NCBI GenBank assembly: GCA_900550375.1
Contig: URRP01000038.1
Location: forward strand, 1 to 23,960
Source: an uncultured Alistipes sp.
GTDB taxonomy: Bacteria > Bacteroidota > Bacteroidia > Bacteroidales > Rikenellaceae
DNA: 23,960 nucleotides
Reading direction: 5' to 3'
In this document: positions 15,363-22,647 of the stretch, piece by piece
How positions within the stretch are numbered: the stretch's first letter is position 1
How the letters are laid out: each line of letters starts with the position of its first letter
Made by a program: the position numbers and the translations under genes
The notes under the pieces: generated by a model
Seen by the model: only the letters and a program-made list of their open reading frames with translations
Told to the model about the DNA's origin: nothing
The model's database searches: none

Positions 15363-16049
15363 ATGCATTACTACGACCCCGATACTAATTTTTCGCGCCG
15401 GTGGGCGTGGCTGGCGGCCGGCCTTTACGGTGTGGCGCTGGCTGCTGCGTTTTTCTTCGGATCGGTCGATGCGAGCCGGCCGGTGCCGCAGGGCGACGCG
15501 ATTTTCATCGAGTTCGAGGAGCCGAAGGCGCCCGATCCTCCCGTCCCGCCCCGGACGGCCGTCGTCGAGCCCGAACATTCGGAGATAGACGATGTCGTCG
15601 AGTCGTTCAACCAAGCGAAAGGCTCCGACGAAGCGACGCGGACCGTCAACCCCAAAGCACTCTTCAAGATGGCCAAGGACGGTCCCGATGCACCGGAGGA
15701 TACCGGCAATCCCAAGGCGCCGAAGGGAGAGGCCAACACGGCTTCGGGAACCGGCTCGGGACTCGATCTGGTGAGTGGAAATCTCGACAAGGGACTCGAA
15801 GGACGGGGACTGGTGGGTGCGCTTCCCAAACCCGACTACACGGTCAACGTGACGGGCAAGGTGATTATCGACGTAACGGTCGACGCCGCAGGGCGTGTGA
15901 CGAGTGCCGAGTTTCATGCGCAGGGTTCGACGACGAGCAATGCCACGCTGGTGGAGGCTGCGAAGCGGGCGGCGATGAAGGCCCGCTTTACGGAGAGCGC
16001 GAGTTTCGTGCAGGGCGGCATGATAACCTATCTGTTTAAAATGAATTGA
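15363..16049 (+). CDS. TonB-family energy transducer
   Basis: A 228-aa protein with one N-terminal membrane helix (about residues 14-33). A Pro/Glu/Lys-rich linker containing IEFEEPKAPDPPVPP is followed by a Gly/Ser/Asn-rich stretch. The compact C-terminal domain starts near VTGKVIIDVTVDAAGRV (about 162-178), followed by LVEAAKRAAMKARF and the final strand GGMITYLFKMN. This layout matches TonB proteins that span the periplasm and drive outer-membrane receptors. The C-terminal domain lacks the usual Pro after the F and is short, so it could be TolA-like in role; TonB-like is the better fit. It lies 10 nt after exbD. A more specific name is not justified. Confidence 0.85.
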   Translation: MHYYDPDTNFSRRWAWLAAGLYGVALAAAFFFGSVDASRPVPQGDAIFIEFEEPKAPDPPVPPRTAVVEPEHSEIDDVVESFNQAKGSDEATRTVNPKALFKMAKDGPDAPEDTGNPKAPKGEANTASGTGSGLDLVSGNLDKGLEGRGLVGALPKPDYTVNVTGKVIIDVTVDAAGRVTSAEFHAQGSTTSNATLVEAAKRAAMKARFTESASFVQGGMITYLFKMN

Positions 16050-16051
16050 CG

Positions 16052-16537
16052 ATGCGAAAAGCTCAATTTCTTTCTTCGTTTATCGAAAAAGGTCTGTTTC
16101 TGCTGACGGCGTTTCTGCTGCTGTCGACAGGCGCAGCGGCGCAGCGGCGTGCCGCCCGTATCAAGGCCGATTCGATTGCGGCGACCTATGCCGGCCGTGT
16201 GGCGGGCGGCGCCCATCTGCATTTTTACGAGACGACGCACGATTTCGGCGACATTCCCCGCAAGGGCGGCAATCTGGTGCGGGAGTTCGAATTCGTGAAC
16301 GACGGCACGGAACCGCTGGTGATCCTGCGCGTGTTGACCTCGTGCACCTGCACGAAGGCCTCCTTTCCGCGGCGTCCCGTGGCTCCGGGCGAGCGCGGCG
16401 TCGTCAAGGTCGTTTACGAACCGCACAAGAAGGAGCCGGGTGCTTTCAGCAAAGTGATTCAAATCTTTTCCACCTCGGTGGAGGGACGCAATGTCCTTAC
16501 CGTGAGGGGAAATTCGATCGATGTAAAGAAATTATGA
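16052..16537 (+). CDS. DUF1573 periplasmic protein
   Basis: A 161-aa exported protein. The signal peptide covers about residues 1-30 (hydrophobic core KGLFLLTAFLLL, cleavage near AAA-Q). The mature part is one DUF1573 Ig-like domain: HDFGDIP near 63-69, a beta strand with FVNDGTEPLVI, the conserved TSCTCTKASFP motif with Cys98 and Cys100, and VYEPHKKEPGAFSKVI. This family is abundant in Bacteroidetes, and its molecular role is unknown. A TTG at 16046 in frame would overlap the previous stop; I prefer the ATG at 16052. Its stop overlaps the next start (ATGA), so the two are likely translationally coupled. Operon position suggests an envelope job, by inference only. Confidence 0.88.
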   Translation: MRKAQFLSSFIEKGLFLLTAFLLLSTGAAAQRRAARIKADSIAATYAGRVAGGAHLHFYETTHDFGDIPRKGGNLVREFEFVNDGTEPLVILRVLTSCTCTKASFPRRPVAPGERGVVKVVYEPHKKEPGAFSKVIQIFSTSVEGRNVLTVRGNSIDVKKL

Positions 16538-17841
16538 CATTACTGTTCAAGAATTGTACGGTGCTGCCGATGACGGCGGCAACCGACGAGACGAAGTATT
16601 TCAAGGGCTATGTCGGTGTCGAGGGACGCCGCATCGCATTGGTGACCGCCGATGCCGCCGATGCCGAAGCGTGGCGTGCGGCGCACGACGACGTGCGCGA
16701 GATCGACGGCCGAGGCGGAATCCTGATGCCCGGACTGGTGAATACCCATTGCCACATGGCGATGACGCTCCAGCGCAGCTATGCCGACGATATGGCCCTC
16801 ATGGAGTGGCTCAACGACCATATCTGGCCTTTCGAGGCGCATCAGACCGACGACGACATCCGTGTCGGCGCACTGCTCGGCGCGGCCGAAATGCTGCTGG
16901 GCGGCGTGACGTCGGTCGTGGATATGTACTGGTCGGAAGCGGCGGTTTTCGATGCGGTCGATCAGGCCGGAATGCGGGCGCTGCTGTGTGCCAGTTATCT
17001 CGATACGCGGCTCGAAGCCTTCGAGAGCGACCTTCCGGCGCTCGTCGAGAAATGCAAGGGTTCGTCGCGCATCCGTGCGGGAATAGCGCCCCATGCTGCC
17101 TATACCTGTTCGGCGGAGAACCTGCGGCGCGGTATGGAGGCTTGCCGCCGCTACGATATCCCGATGACGACCCACATCGCCGAGACGCTCGACGAGGTGC
17201 GTATGATCCGTGAACGTTACGGTGCGACGCCCGTGGAGTATCTCGATTCGCTGGGGCTGCTCGACGAGCGGCTCATCGCGGCACACTGCGTGCATCTGAC
17301 CGAGGAGGATCGCCGTATCCTGCGTGAGCGGGGCGTGAACGTGGCGCATTGTCCGACGAGCAACATGAAGATTGCGAGCGGTATCGCACCGATCGAACAG
17401 TTGTGTACCGAGGGGGTGAACTGTACGATCGCCACCGACGGTCCCAGTTCGAACAACGATCTGGATATGTGGGAGGAGATGCGGTGTGCGTCGTTCCTGC
17501 AAAAGGTGGCGACGATGAATCCCTGCGCCGTGCCTGCTTATGAACTGCTCGAGATGGCGACCGTGAACGGGGCGGCTGCCATCGGTCGTGGCGGCGAATT
17601 GGGCGTTCTGAAGGAGGGTGCATTGGCCGATCTGGTGCTGCTCGATACGAACAAACCCCATTACCACCCGCAGCACGACATTGTGGCCAATGTGGCCTAC
17701 TGCGCCAAGGCGGCCGATGTGGCGACGGTGGTGGTCGACGGCGAAGTGGTCGTTGACGGGGGCCGTCTGCTGACGGTCGACCTGCCGCTGCTTTATGCTC
17801 GTGCCGAAGCCGTTGTGAAGCGGATCGCTGGAGAGTTGTAG
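16534..17841 (+). CDS. mtaD: Amidohydrolase, probable 5-methylthioadenosine/S-adenosylhomocysteine deaminase
   Basis: A 435-aa cytosolic metal-dependent hydrolase of the ATZ/TRZ branch. The metal and catalytic residues are all present: NTHCH (His72, His74), THIAET (His214, Glu217), AHCVH (His251) and ATDGPSSNNDLDMWEEM (Asp302). HCPTSNMKIASG is typical of the group that deaminates S-adenosylhomocysteine, methylthioadenosine or adenosine to the inosyl forms. Related guanine and cytosine deaminases or chlorohydrolases are less likely, but substrate cannot be fixed from sequence. The frame is open from 16342, but that part overlaps DUF1573. The start at 16534 sits in an ATGA overlap with the previous stop. 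A bidirectional terminator follows. Confidence 0.85.
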   Translation: MTLLFKNCTVLPMTAATDETKYFKGYVGVEGRRIALVTADAADAEAWRAAHDDVREIDGRGGILMPGLVNTHCHMAMTLQRSYADDMALMEWLNDHIWPFEAHQTDDDIRVGALLGAAEMLLGGVTSVVDMYWSEAAVFDAVDQAGMRALLCASYLDTRLEAFESDLPALVEKCKGSSRIRAGIAPHAAYTCSAENLRRGMEACRRYDIPMTTHIAETLDEVRMIRERYGATPVEYLDSLGLLDERLIAAHCVHLTEEDRRILRERGVNVAHCPTSNMKIASGIAPIEQLCTEGVNCTIATDGPSSNNDLDMWEEMRCASFLQKVATMNPCAVPAYELLEMATVNGAAAIGRGGELGVLKEGALADLVLLDTNKPHYHPQHDIVANVAYCAKAADVATVVVDGEVVVDGGRLLTVDLPLLYARAEAVVKRIAGEL

Positions 17842-17855
17842 CTCCTGTAATTTAT

Positions 17856-17893
17856 AAAGGAGGTCGGATTTCGATGAAATCCGGCCTCCTTTT
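17856..17893. terminator. Bidirectional terminator between mtaD and gpmA
   Basis: The 17-nt arms (17856-17872 and 17876-17892) pair with a single mismatch or wobble. Runs of A upstream and T downstream give it U-tracts in both directions. It ends the tamB-to-mtaD run on the plus strand and gpmA on the minus strand. Confidence 0.85.
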
Positions 17894-17898
17894 CGTTG

Positions 17899-18645
17899 TC
17901 AGCGGGCGCTGCCCTGTCGGGCGACCGCTTCGGCGCGCCGGCGTATTTCGTCGGGATCGCCGAGGTAGTAGTCGCGCGTGAGGCGCAGCGCATCGTCGAA
18001 TTCGAAGACGTAGGGTGCGGCCGTCGGCAGGTTGAGCGAGACGATCTCTTCGTCGGGAATCCCTTTGAGATGCTTGATGACGCCGCGCAGCGAATTGCCG
18101 TGGGCGACGACCAGCAGCGAGTCGTAACGCATCAGCGCAGGGAAGATGACGCAGTGCCAGTAGGGCATGATGCGTGCGATGGTCTGTGCGAGCGATTCGG
18201 TACGCGGCAGCTCGGCGTCGGGGACGCAGGCGTAGCGCACGTCGAAACGCGGATTGCGCGGATCGTCCTCCGGCAGCGGGTCGGGTGCCACGTCATAGCT
18301 CCGGCGCCAGATAAGCACCTGCTCCTCGCCGTATTCCTCGGCCGTTTCGCTCTTGTTGAGTCCCTGAAGCATACCGTAGTGTTTCTCGTTGAGACGCCAC
18401 GACTTTTCGACCGGAATCCACGCTTCGTCGAGTTGGTCCAGTACGCAGTCGAGCGTCTTGACCGCACGTTTGAGATAAGAGGTATAAGCCTTGCCGAAGG
18501 TGAACCCCTCGTTGCGGAGCAGTTGGCCGGCCTGAACGGCTTCGGAGACCCCCTCTTCCGTGAGGTCGACATCCGTCCAGCCGGTGAAACGGTTCTCCTT
18601 GTTCCAAGTGCTCTGCCCGTGGCGGAGCAGTACGATTCGTTTCAT
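17899..18645 (-). CDS. gpmA: 2,3-bisphosphoglycerate-dependent phosphoglycerate mutase
   Basis: Interconverts 3- and 2-phosphoglycerate in glycolysis and gluconeogenesis through a phosphohistidine intermediate. The 248-aa length is exact for the family. The catalytic LRHGQSTWN motif (His9) sits at the N-terminus, RLNEKHYG supplies the acid Glu87, and VAHGNSLRG supplies the second histidine, His182. The frame runs far upstream into fbaB, but the ATG at 18645 gives the canonical MKRIVLLRHG start. It lies 11 nt after fbaB on the same strand, so the two enzymes form an operon. Confidence 0.97.
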   Translation of the reverse strand: MKRIVLLRHGQSTWNKENRFTGWTDVDLTEEGVSEAVQAGQLLRNEGFTFGKAYTSYLKRAVKTLDCVLDQLDEAWIPVEKSWRLNEKHYGMLQGLNKSETAEEYGEEQVLIWRRSYDVAPDPLPEDDPRNPRFDVRYACVPDAELPRTESLAQTIARIMPYWHCVIFPALMRYDSLLVVAHGNSLRGVIKHLKGIPDEEIVSLNLPTAAPYVFEFDDALRLTRDYYLGDPDEIRRRAEAVARQGSAR

Positions 18646-18656
18646 AGGGGTGTAAT

Positions 18657-19709
18657 TTATGCGATGGTGATCGATGTATCGAGATAGACGTCCTGAATGG
18701 CGTTGAGCAATTCGATGCCCTTGTCCATCGGCCGTTGGAAGGCTTTGCGGCCGCTGATGAGTCCCATGCCGCCGGCGCGTTTGTTGATGACGGCCGTCGC
18801 GACGGCCTCCGCCAGATCGGAGGCGCCATGCGATTCGCCGCCCGAATTGATCAGGCCGACACGTCCCATATAGCTGTTGGCCACCTGATAACGGCACAGG
18901 TCGATGGGGTGGTCGGACGCGAGTTCCGTATACATTTTTTCGTCGGTCTTGCCAAAGCCGACGGCTTTGAATCCGCCGTTGCAGGTCGGAAGTTTCTGCT
19001 TGACGATATCGGCCCCGATCGTCGCGCCGAGGTGGTCGGCCTGCCCCGTCAGGTCGGCGGCGCTGTGGTAGTCGACGCCCTCCTTTTTGAAGGCGCTGTT
19101 GCGCAGGTAGCACCAGAGGAAGGTCGCCATGCCCAGATCGTGGGCCCGTTCGAATGCTTCGGCGATCTCGGTCAGTTGGCGGCGGCTTTCGGGCGACCCG
19201 AAATAGATCGTCGCTCCGACGGCTGCGGCGCCCATGTTCCATGCCTGTTCGACCGAGGCGAAGAGCACCTGATCGTAGGCCGTGGGGTAGGTCAGCAGTT
19301 CGTTGTGGTTGATCTTCACGATGAACGGGATCCGGTGCGCGTATTTTCGGGCCACGGCGCCCAGTACGCCCAGCGTCGAGGCCACGCCGTTGCAGCCGCC
19401 TTCGATGGCCAGCCGGACGATGTTCTCGGGATCGAAGTAGATCGGGTTGGGCGCGAACGACGCGCCGGCCGTGTGCTCGATGCCCTGATCGACGGGCAGG
19501 ATCGAGACGTAGCCCGTGCCGGCGAGCCGTCCGTGTCCCAACAGTCGTTGCAGGCTGCACAGCGTCGGGATGTTGCGGTCGGACGCCAGCCATACCTCTT
19601 CGATGGTGTGCGGCGAGGGAAGGTGCAGAGCGCGTTTGTCGATGGTTTTGCAGGTGTGGGAGAGTAGGTAATCGGCCTTGTCGCCCAATAGCTCAACGGT
19701 CTTGTTCAT
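18657..19709 (-). CDS. fbaB: Class I fructose-bisphosphate aldolase (DhnA/FbaB type)
   Basis: Cleaves fructose-1,6-bisphosphate to dihydroxyacetone phosphate and glyceraldehyde-3-phosphate, or runs in reverse for gluconeogenesis, by Schiff-base chemistry. The 350-aa product equals the length of E. coli FbaB. The active-site lysine is Lys237 in GADIVKQKLP, at the same position as in E. coli. Other family blocks are SILPVDQGIEH (69-79), the VKINHNELL stretch and the phosphate-binding LINSGGES and GLISGRKAFQRP segments. It is the first gene of an operon with gpmA. A candidate -7 box lies about 125 nt upstream. Confidence 0.96.
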   Translation of the reverse strand: MNKTVELLGDKADYLLSHTCKTIDKRALHLPSPHTIEEVWLASDRNIPTLCSLQRLLGHGRLAGTGYVSILPVDQGIEHTAGASFAPNPIYFDPENIVRLAIEGGCNGVASTLGVLGAVARKYAHRIPFIVKINHNELLTYPTAYDQVLFASVEQAWNMGAAAVGATIYFGSPESRRQLTEIAEAFERAHDLGMATFLWCYLRNSAFKKEGVDYHSAADLTGQADHLGATIGADIVKQKLPTCNGGFKAVGFGKTDEKMYTELASDHPIDLCRYQVANSYMGRVGLINSGGESHGASDLAEAVATAVINKRAGGMGLISGRKAFQRPMDKGIELLNAIQDVYLDTSITIA

Positions 19710-19833
19710 GGTTGTATGAGATTAAAGTGAATGTCCGTAATCCCGTTGCATAAATCGTTCCCAGATCTCTTCCCGCGCGGCAGCGGCTTGTTTCGGATGT
19801 GCCTGCCGGCGCAAGGACGATACCTGATATCTG

Positions 19834-19841
19834 CAAACATA
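19834..19841 (-). promoter_or_regulatory. -7 box for the fbaB-gpmA operon
   Basis: The minus strand reads TATGTTTG, matching TAnnTTTG, and predicts a leader of about 120 nt. The -33 region is only T-rich. The remaining 19710-19953 gap holds this box and the kdsD terminator; no gene is seen. Confidence 0.5.
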
Positions 19842-19896
19842 CGGAAAAAAAGCGAAAACGGCATACCTATCAATAATGAGATCGGAGGCCGTTTCG

Positions 19897-19933
19897 AAAA
19901 AAAAATGCGGGACGGCCCATGAGCCGTCCCGCA
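19897..19933 (-). terminator. Rho-independent terminator of the kds operon
   Basis: Perfect 11-bp GC-rich arms (19906-19916 and 19923-19933) with a 6-nt loop are followed on the minus strand by nine T residues, about 20 nt past the kdsD stop. Confidence 0.95.
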
Positions 19934-19953
19934 GTATCCGGTGAATGCTGCCG

Positions 19954-20919
19954 TCAGAGTTTGATGTCGTAGATCTGGATGACGCCTGCCAGACGTTCGT
20001 CATGGTCGGTGACCAGCAGCGAGGTAATCTTGTGGCGGGTCATCATCTTCTCCGCCTCGATGAGTTTCTCTTCGGGGTGGATGCGCTTGGGGTTGCGTGT
20101 GACGATGTCGGCAGCGCGCAGGTCGATGAAGCCGGCGCCCGTCCGTTCCATGGCACGGCGGATGTCGCCGTCGGTGACGATGCCTTCGATGCGGTCGCCT
20201 TCACAGACGACGATCAGTCCCAGCCCGCAGCAGCTGATGGTGTGGATCATGTCCTTGGCCGTGCAGTCGAGACCGACGACGGGCAGGTTGTCGCTGCGCA
20301 TGACGTCGCCGACCGTAGCCAGCAGGCGGCGGCCCAGACTGCCGCCCGGGTGGAGCCGTGCGAAGTCGCAGCTCGAAAAGCTGCGCGCCTTCATCAGTGC
20401 GATGGCCATCGCGTCGCCCATGGCGATCTGTGCGGTGGTCGAGGTCGTGGGTGCGAGGTGCAGGATGCAGGCTTCGTGGTCGACAGAGACGTCGAGGTGG
20501 ATATCCGAGTGGATGGCGAGCGTGGATTTCGGGTTGCCCGTCATCGAGATCAGCCGGTTGCCGTTGTTGTGGATGAAGGGAACGATCTTGAGCACCTCGT
20601 CCGTCTCGCCCGAGTAGGAGATCGCCAGCACGATGTCCTCCTTCGAGATCATGCCCAGATCGCCGTGGAAGGCTTCGCCCGGATGGAGGTAGAAGCTCGG
20701 CGTGCCCGTCGATGCAAAGGTAGCGGCCATCTTGCGGCCGATGAGTCCCGACTTGCCCATGCCGGTGATGATGAGCTTGCCGCTGCTTCCGAGGATCATG
20801 GCGATAGCGTCGACGAAATGGCTGTCGAGCGACCGCTCCATCTTTTCGAGCGCTTCGGCTTCGGTACGGATCGCTTCGCGGGCTACCGTCAGAATTTCGT
20901 TTTGTTTGGACTGCTCCAT
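19954..20919 (-). CDS. kdsD: Arabinose-5-phosphate isomerase (KpsF/GutQ family)
   Basis: Converts ribulose-5-phosphate to arabinose-5-phosphate, the first step of KDO synthesis. The 321-aa product has the normal architecture. An N-terminal SIS domain (about 45-175) has ITGMGKSGLIGRK and AISYSGETDEVL. Two CBS domains follow (about 205-260 and 265-321), with VGDVMR, IVTDGDIRRA and a final GVIQIYDI. His79, in the LHPGEAFHGDLGM block, is part of the conserved site. The frame extends upstream into kdsA, but the ATG at 20919 gives the family start. Its A overlaps the last base of the kdsA stop (TAATG), so translation is coupled. It is followed by a strong terminator. Confidence 0.95.
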   Translation of the reverse strand: MEQSKQNEILTVAREAIRTEAEALEKMERSLDSHFVDAIAMILGSSGKLIITGMGKSGLIGRKMAATFASTGTPSFYLHPGEAFHGDLGMISKEDIVLAISYSGETDEVLKIVPFIHNNGNRLISMTGNPKSTLAIHSDIHLDVSVDHEACILHLAPTTSTTAQIAMGDAMAIALMKARSFSSCDFARLHPGGSLGRRLLATVGDVMRSDNLPVVGLDCTAKDMIHTISCCGLGLIVVCEGDRIEGIVTDGDIRRAMERTGAGFIDLRAADIVTRNPKRIHPEEKLIEAEKMMTRHKITSLLVTDHDERLAGVIQIYDIKL

Positions 20920-21671
20920 TAGAGTAGGGATTTGACGACCCCTTCGAGGTCGTTGAGGTTTAACATATTGGGACCGTCGCTCAAGGCGCGGTCGGGATCG
21001 GGGTGTACCTCGAAGAAATAGCCGTTGGCACCGAAAGCCTTGGCCGCCAGCGCCATTGCGGGGACGAATTCGCGGTTGCCGCCCGTCTTGCCTCCGGCGG
21101 CTCCGGGACGCTGCACCGAGTGCGTGCAGTCCATGACGACCGTCCGTGCGATATGCAGCATATCGGGAATGTTGCGGAAATCGACCACCAGATTGTTGTA
21201 GCCGAACGAGTTGCCGCGCTCGGTAAGCCACACTTCTGCGGCACCGGCATCGCACGCTTTTTCGTAGGGGTAGCGCATGTCTTCGCCCGATAGGAACTGG
21301 GCCTTTTTGATGTTGATGGTGCGTCCCGTCTTCGCGGCGGCGACCAGAAGGTCGGTCTGGCGGCAGAGGAAGGCCGGAATCTGAATCACGTCGACCACTT
21401 CGCCCACGGGCGCCGCCTGCCACGATTCGTGGATGTCCGTGAGCAGCTGCAATCCCCATTTCGTCCGCACGTCGGCGAGCATCTGCAACCCCTTCTCCAT
21501 GCCCACGCCCCGATAGGAGCGGATGGAGGTGCGGTTGGCCTTGTCGAACGACGCTTTGAAGAGGATCTGCACACCCAGCCGACGGTTGATCTCAGCCAAA
21601 CGCGCAGCCACCGTGTCGAGCAGTTCGGCCGATTCGATCACGCACGGCCCGGCGATGAATTTTATATCCAT
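20919..21671 (-). CDS. kdsA: 3-deoxy-8-phosphooctulonate synthase, metal-dependent type
   Basis: Condenses arabinose-5-phosphate with phosphoenolpyruvate to KDO-8-phosphate. The 250-aa TIM-barrel product starts MDIKFIAGPCVIES. The four metal ligands known from the Aquifex enzyme are present, each one position lower in numbering: Cys10, His184 (DCTHSVQ), Glu221 (FFEVH) and Asp232 (LSDGPN). This places it in the metal-dependent class rather than the E. coli class, which has Asn in place of Cys. LFKASFDKANRTS and the KKAQFLS block are also typical. It lies between kdsB and kdsD on the same strand. The 136-nt gap to kdsB contains an AT-rich inverted repeat. Confidence 0.97.
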   Translation of the reverse strand: MDIKFIAGPCVIESAELLDTVAARLAEINRRLGVQILFKASFDKANRTSIRSYRGVGMEKGLQMLADVRTKWGLQLLTDIHESWQAAPVGEVVDVIQIPAFLCRQTDLLVAAAKTGRTINIKKAQFLSGEDMRYPYEKACDAGAAEVWLTERGNSFGYNNLVVDFRNIPDMLHIARTVVMDCTHSVQRPGAAGGKTGGNREFVPAMALAAKAFGANGYFFEVHPDPDRALSDGPNMLNLNDLEGVVKSLL

Positions 21672-21673
21672 AA

Positions 21674-21830
21674 AATTAAGAATTAATAATTAAGAATTAA
21701 AAATTCCGTTCTTGTGCGAAGAGCGACGATTGTTGCTCGGCGGTGAAACTTCGTTTGCAAGCAGATCGATCTGACCCCTCTGATTCGTACGGGAAGATTT
21801 TTAATTCTTAATTTTTCATTTTTAATTCCA
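21674..21830. mobile_element. AT-rich inverted-repeat (MITE-like) element between kdsB and kdsA
   Basis: A 17-bp sequence, AATTAAGAATTAAAAAT, occurs at 21688-21704 and in perfect inverted form at 21797-21813, about 92 bp apart. Imperfect copies of the same AT-rich motif flank each end (21674-21687 and 21814-21829). The ends are strikingly AT-rich against a GC-rich background, while the centre is not. There is no transposase, so it would be a non-autonomous element or a folded RNA spacer. The inverted copy near 21808 provides the kdsB stop and its last codons. Boundaries are approximate, and no target-site duplication is certain. Confidence 0.5.
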
Positions 21831-22575
21831 AAAAAACTTCCGCTTTGGCCAAATCCTCCGGCGTGTCGATGCCGATGGTCTCGACCTCGGAGATGCCGAC
21901 GCCGATGCGAAAACCGTTCTCCAGCCACCGCAGCTGTTCGAGCGATTCGGCCCGTTCGAGTACGGACTGCGGCAGGGCGGTTACCTTGCGCAGCGCCTCG
22001 CGGCGGAAGGCGTACATGCCGATGTGTTTGTAGAAGGTATGGCGCGCGAGCCACTCTTCGCGCGGCACGCCCCGCAGATAGGGGATCACCGAACGCGAGA
22101 AATAGAGAGCCTGCGACGCAGCGTCGAGCACGACTTTCGGCGAATTTGGGTTTTCCAGTGCGTCGAGTCCGTCGGCCTCGGTGAAGGGCTTGACGAGCGT
22201 GGCGATGTCGGTGGCCGGATCGTCGAAGCAGCGGGCGATGGCTTCGAGCTGCGAGGGGTGGATGAAAGGTTCGTCGCCCTGTACGTTGACGATGATGTCG
22301 GGGCTGCCGCCCAGCGTCTCGACGGCTTCCCAGCAACGGTCGGTACCGCTGCGATGGTCGGGCGAGGTCATGACGGCTCGGCCGCCGAAAGCCTCCACTG
22401 CATCGAAAATCCGACGATCGTCGGTGGCGACGGCCGCGTCGCCGAATACCTGCGTCACCTGTTCCCAGACGCGCCGGATGACCGGCTTGCCGCCCAGCAG
22501 CGCCAGCGGTTTACCCGGAAATCGGGTCGAAGCGTAACGGGCCGGAATGACGGCCAGAAATTTCAGAGGGTGCAT
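21808..22575 (-). CDS. kdsB: 3-deoxy-manno-octulosonate cytidylyltransferase (CMP-KDO synthetase)
   Basis: Activates KDO with CTP to CMP-KDO for lipid A-core assembly. The 255-aa Rossmann-type nucleotidyltransferase has the N-terminal CTP-binding block AVIPARYASTRFPGKPLALL, then AVATDDRRI, VNVQGDEPFI with the metal-binding Asp, and the late IGIDTPEDLAKAE motif. The frame opens 16 codons earlier, but the ATG at 22575 leads directly into the conserved domain. The final residues, LKMKN, and the stop fall inside an AT-rich inverted repeat, so the native tail may have been replaced. kdsA and kdsD follow on the same strand. KdsC, the phosphatase that completes the pathway, is not in the window. Confidence 0.95.
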   Translation of the reverse strand: MHPLKFLAVIPARYASTRFPGKPLALLGGKPVIRRVWEQVTQVFGDAAVATDDRRIFDAVEAFGGRAVMTSPDHRSGTDRCWEAVETLGGSPDIIVNVQGDEPFIHPSQLEAIARCFDDPATDIATLVKPFTEADGLDALENPNSPKVVLDAASQALYFSRSVIPYLRGVPREEWLARHTFYKHIGMYAFRREALRKVTALPQSVLERAESLEQLRWLENGFRIGVGISEVETIGIDTPEDLAKAEVFLELKMKN

Positions 22576-22582
22576 ATTCGCT

Positions 22583-22636
22583 AAAAAAAGAGGAACCGAA
22601 AGACCCGGATCTTCGTCCCGCAATCTTCCGGCTCTC
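22583..22636 (-). terminator. Possible terminator between lon and kdsB
   Basis: On the minus strand an imperfect stem (segments 22624-22636 and 22590-22603, with a bulge and mismatches) is followed by seven T residues (22583-22589). It starts 12 nt past the lon stop and ends 8 nt before the kdsB ATG. If real, kdsB would need a promoter that I cannot find in the 72-nt gap, so attenuation or read-through is also possible. Confidence 0.4.
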
Positions 22637-22647
22637 GCTTCATCGAT

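Noticed and set aside
16540..17676. 378-codon minus-strand frame
   Set aside because: Antisense shadow of the mtaD-like gene.
18657..19593. Upstream extension of the gpmA frame through fbaB (a fused protein)
   Set aside because: The extension overlaps fbaB in another frame and shows no domain. gpmA has a canonical start at 18645.
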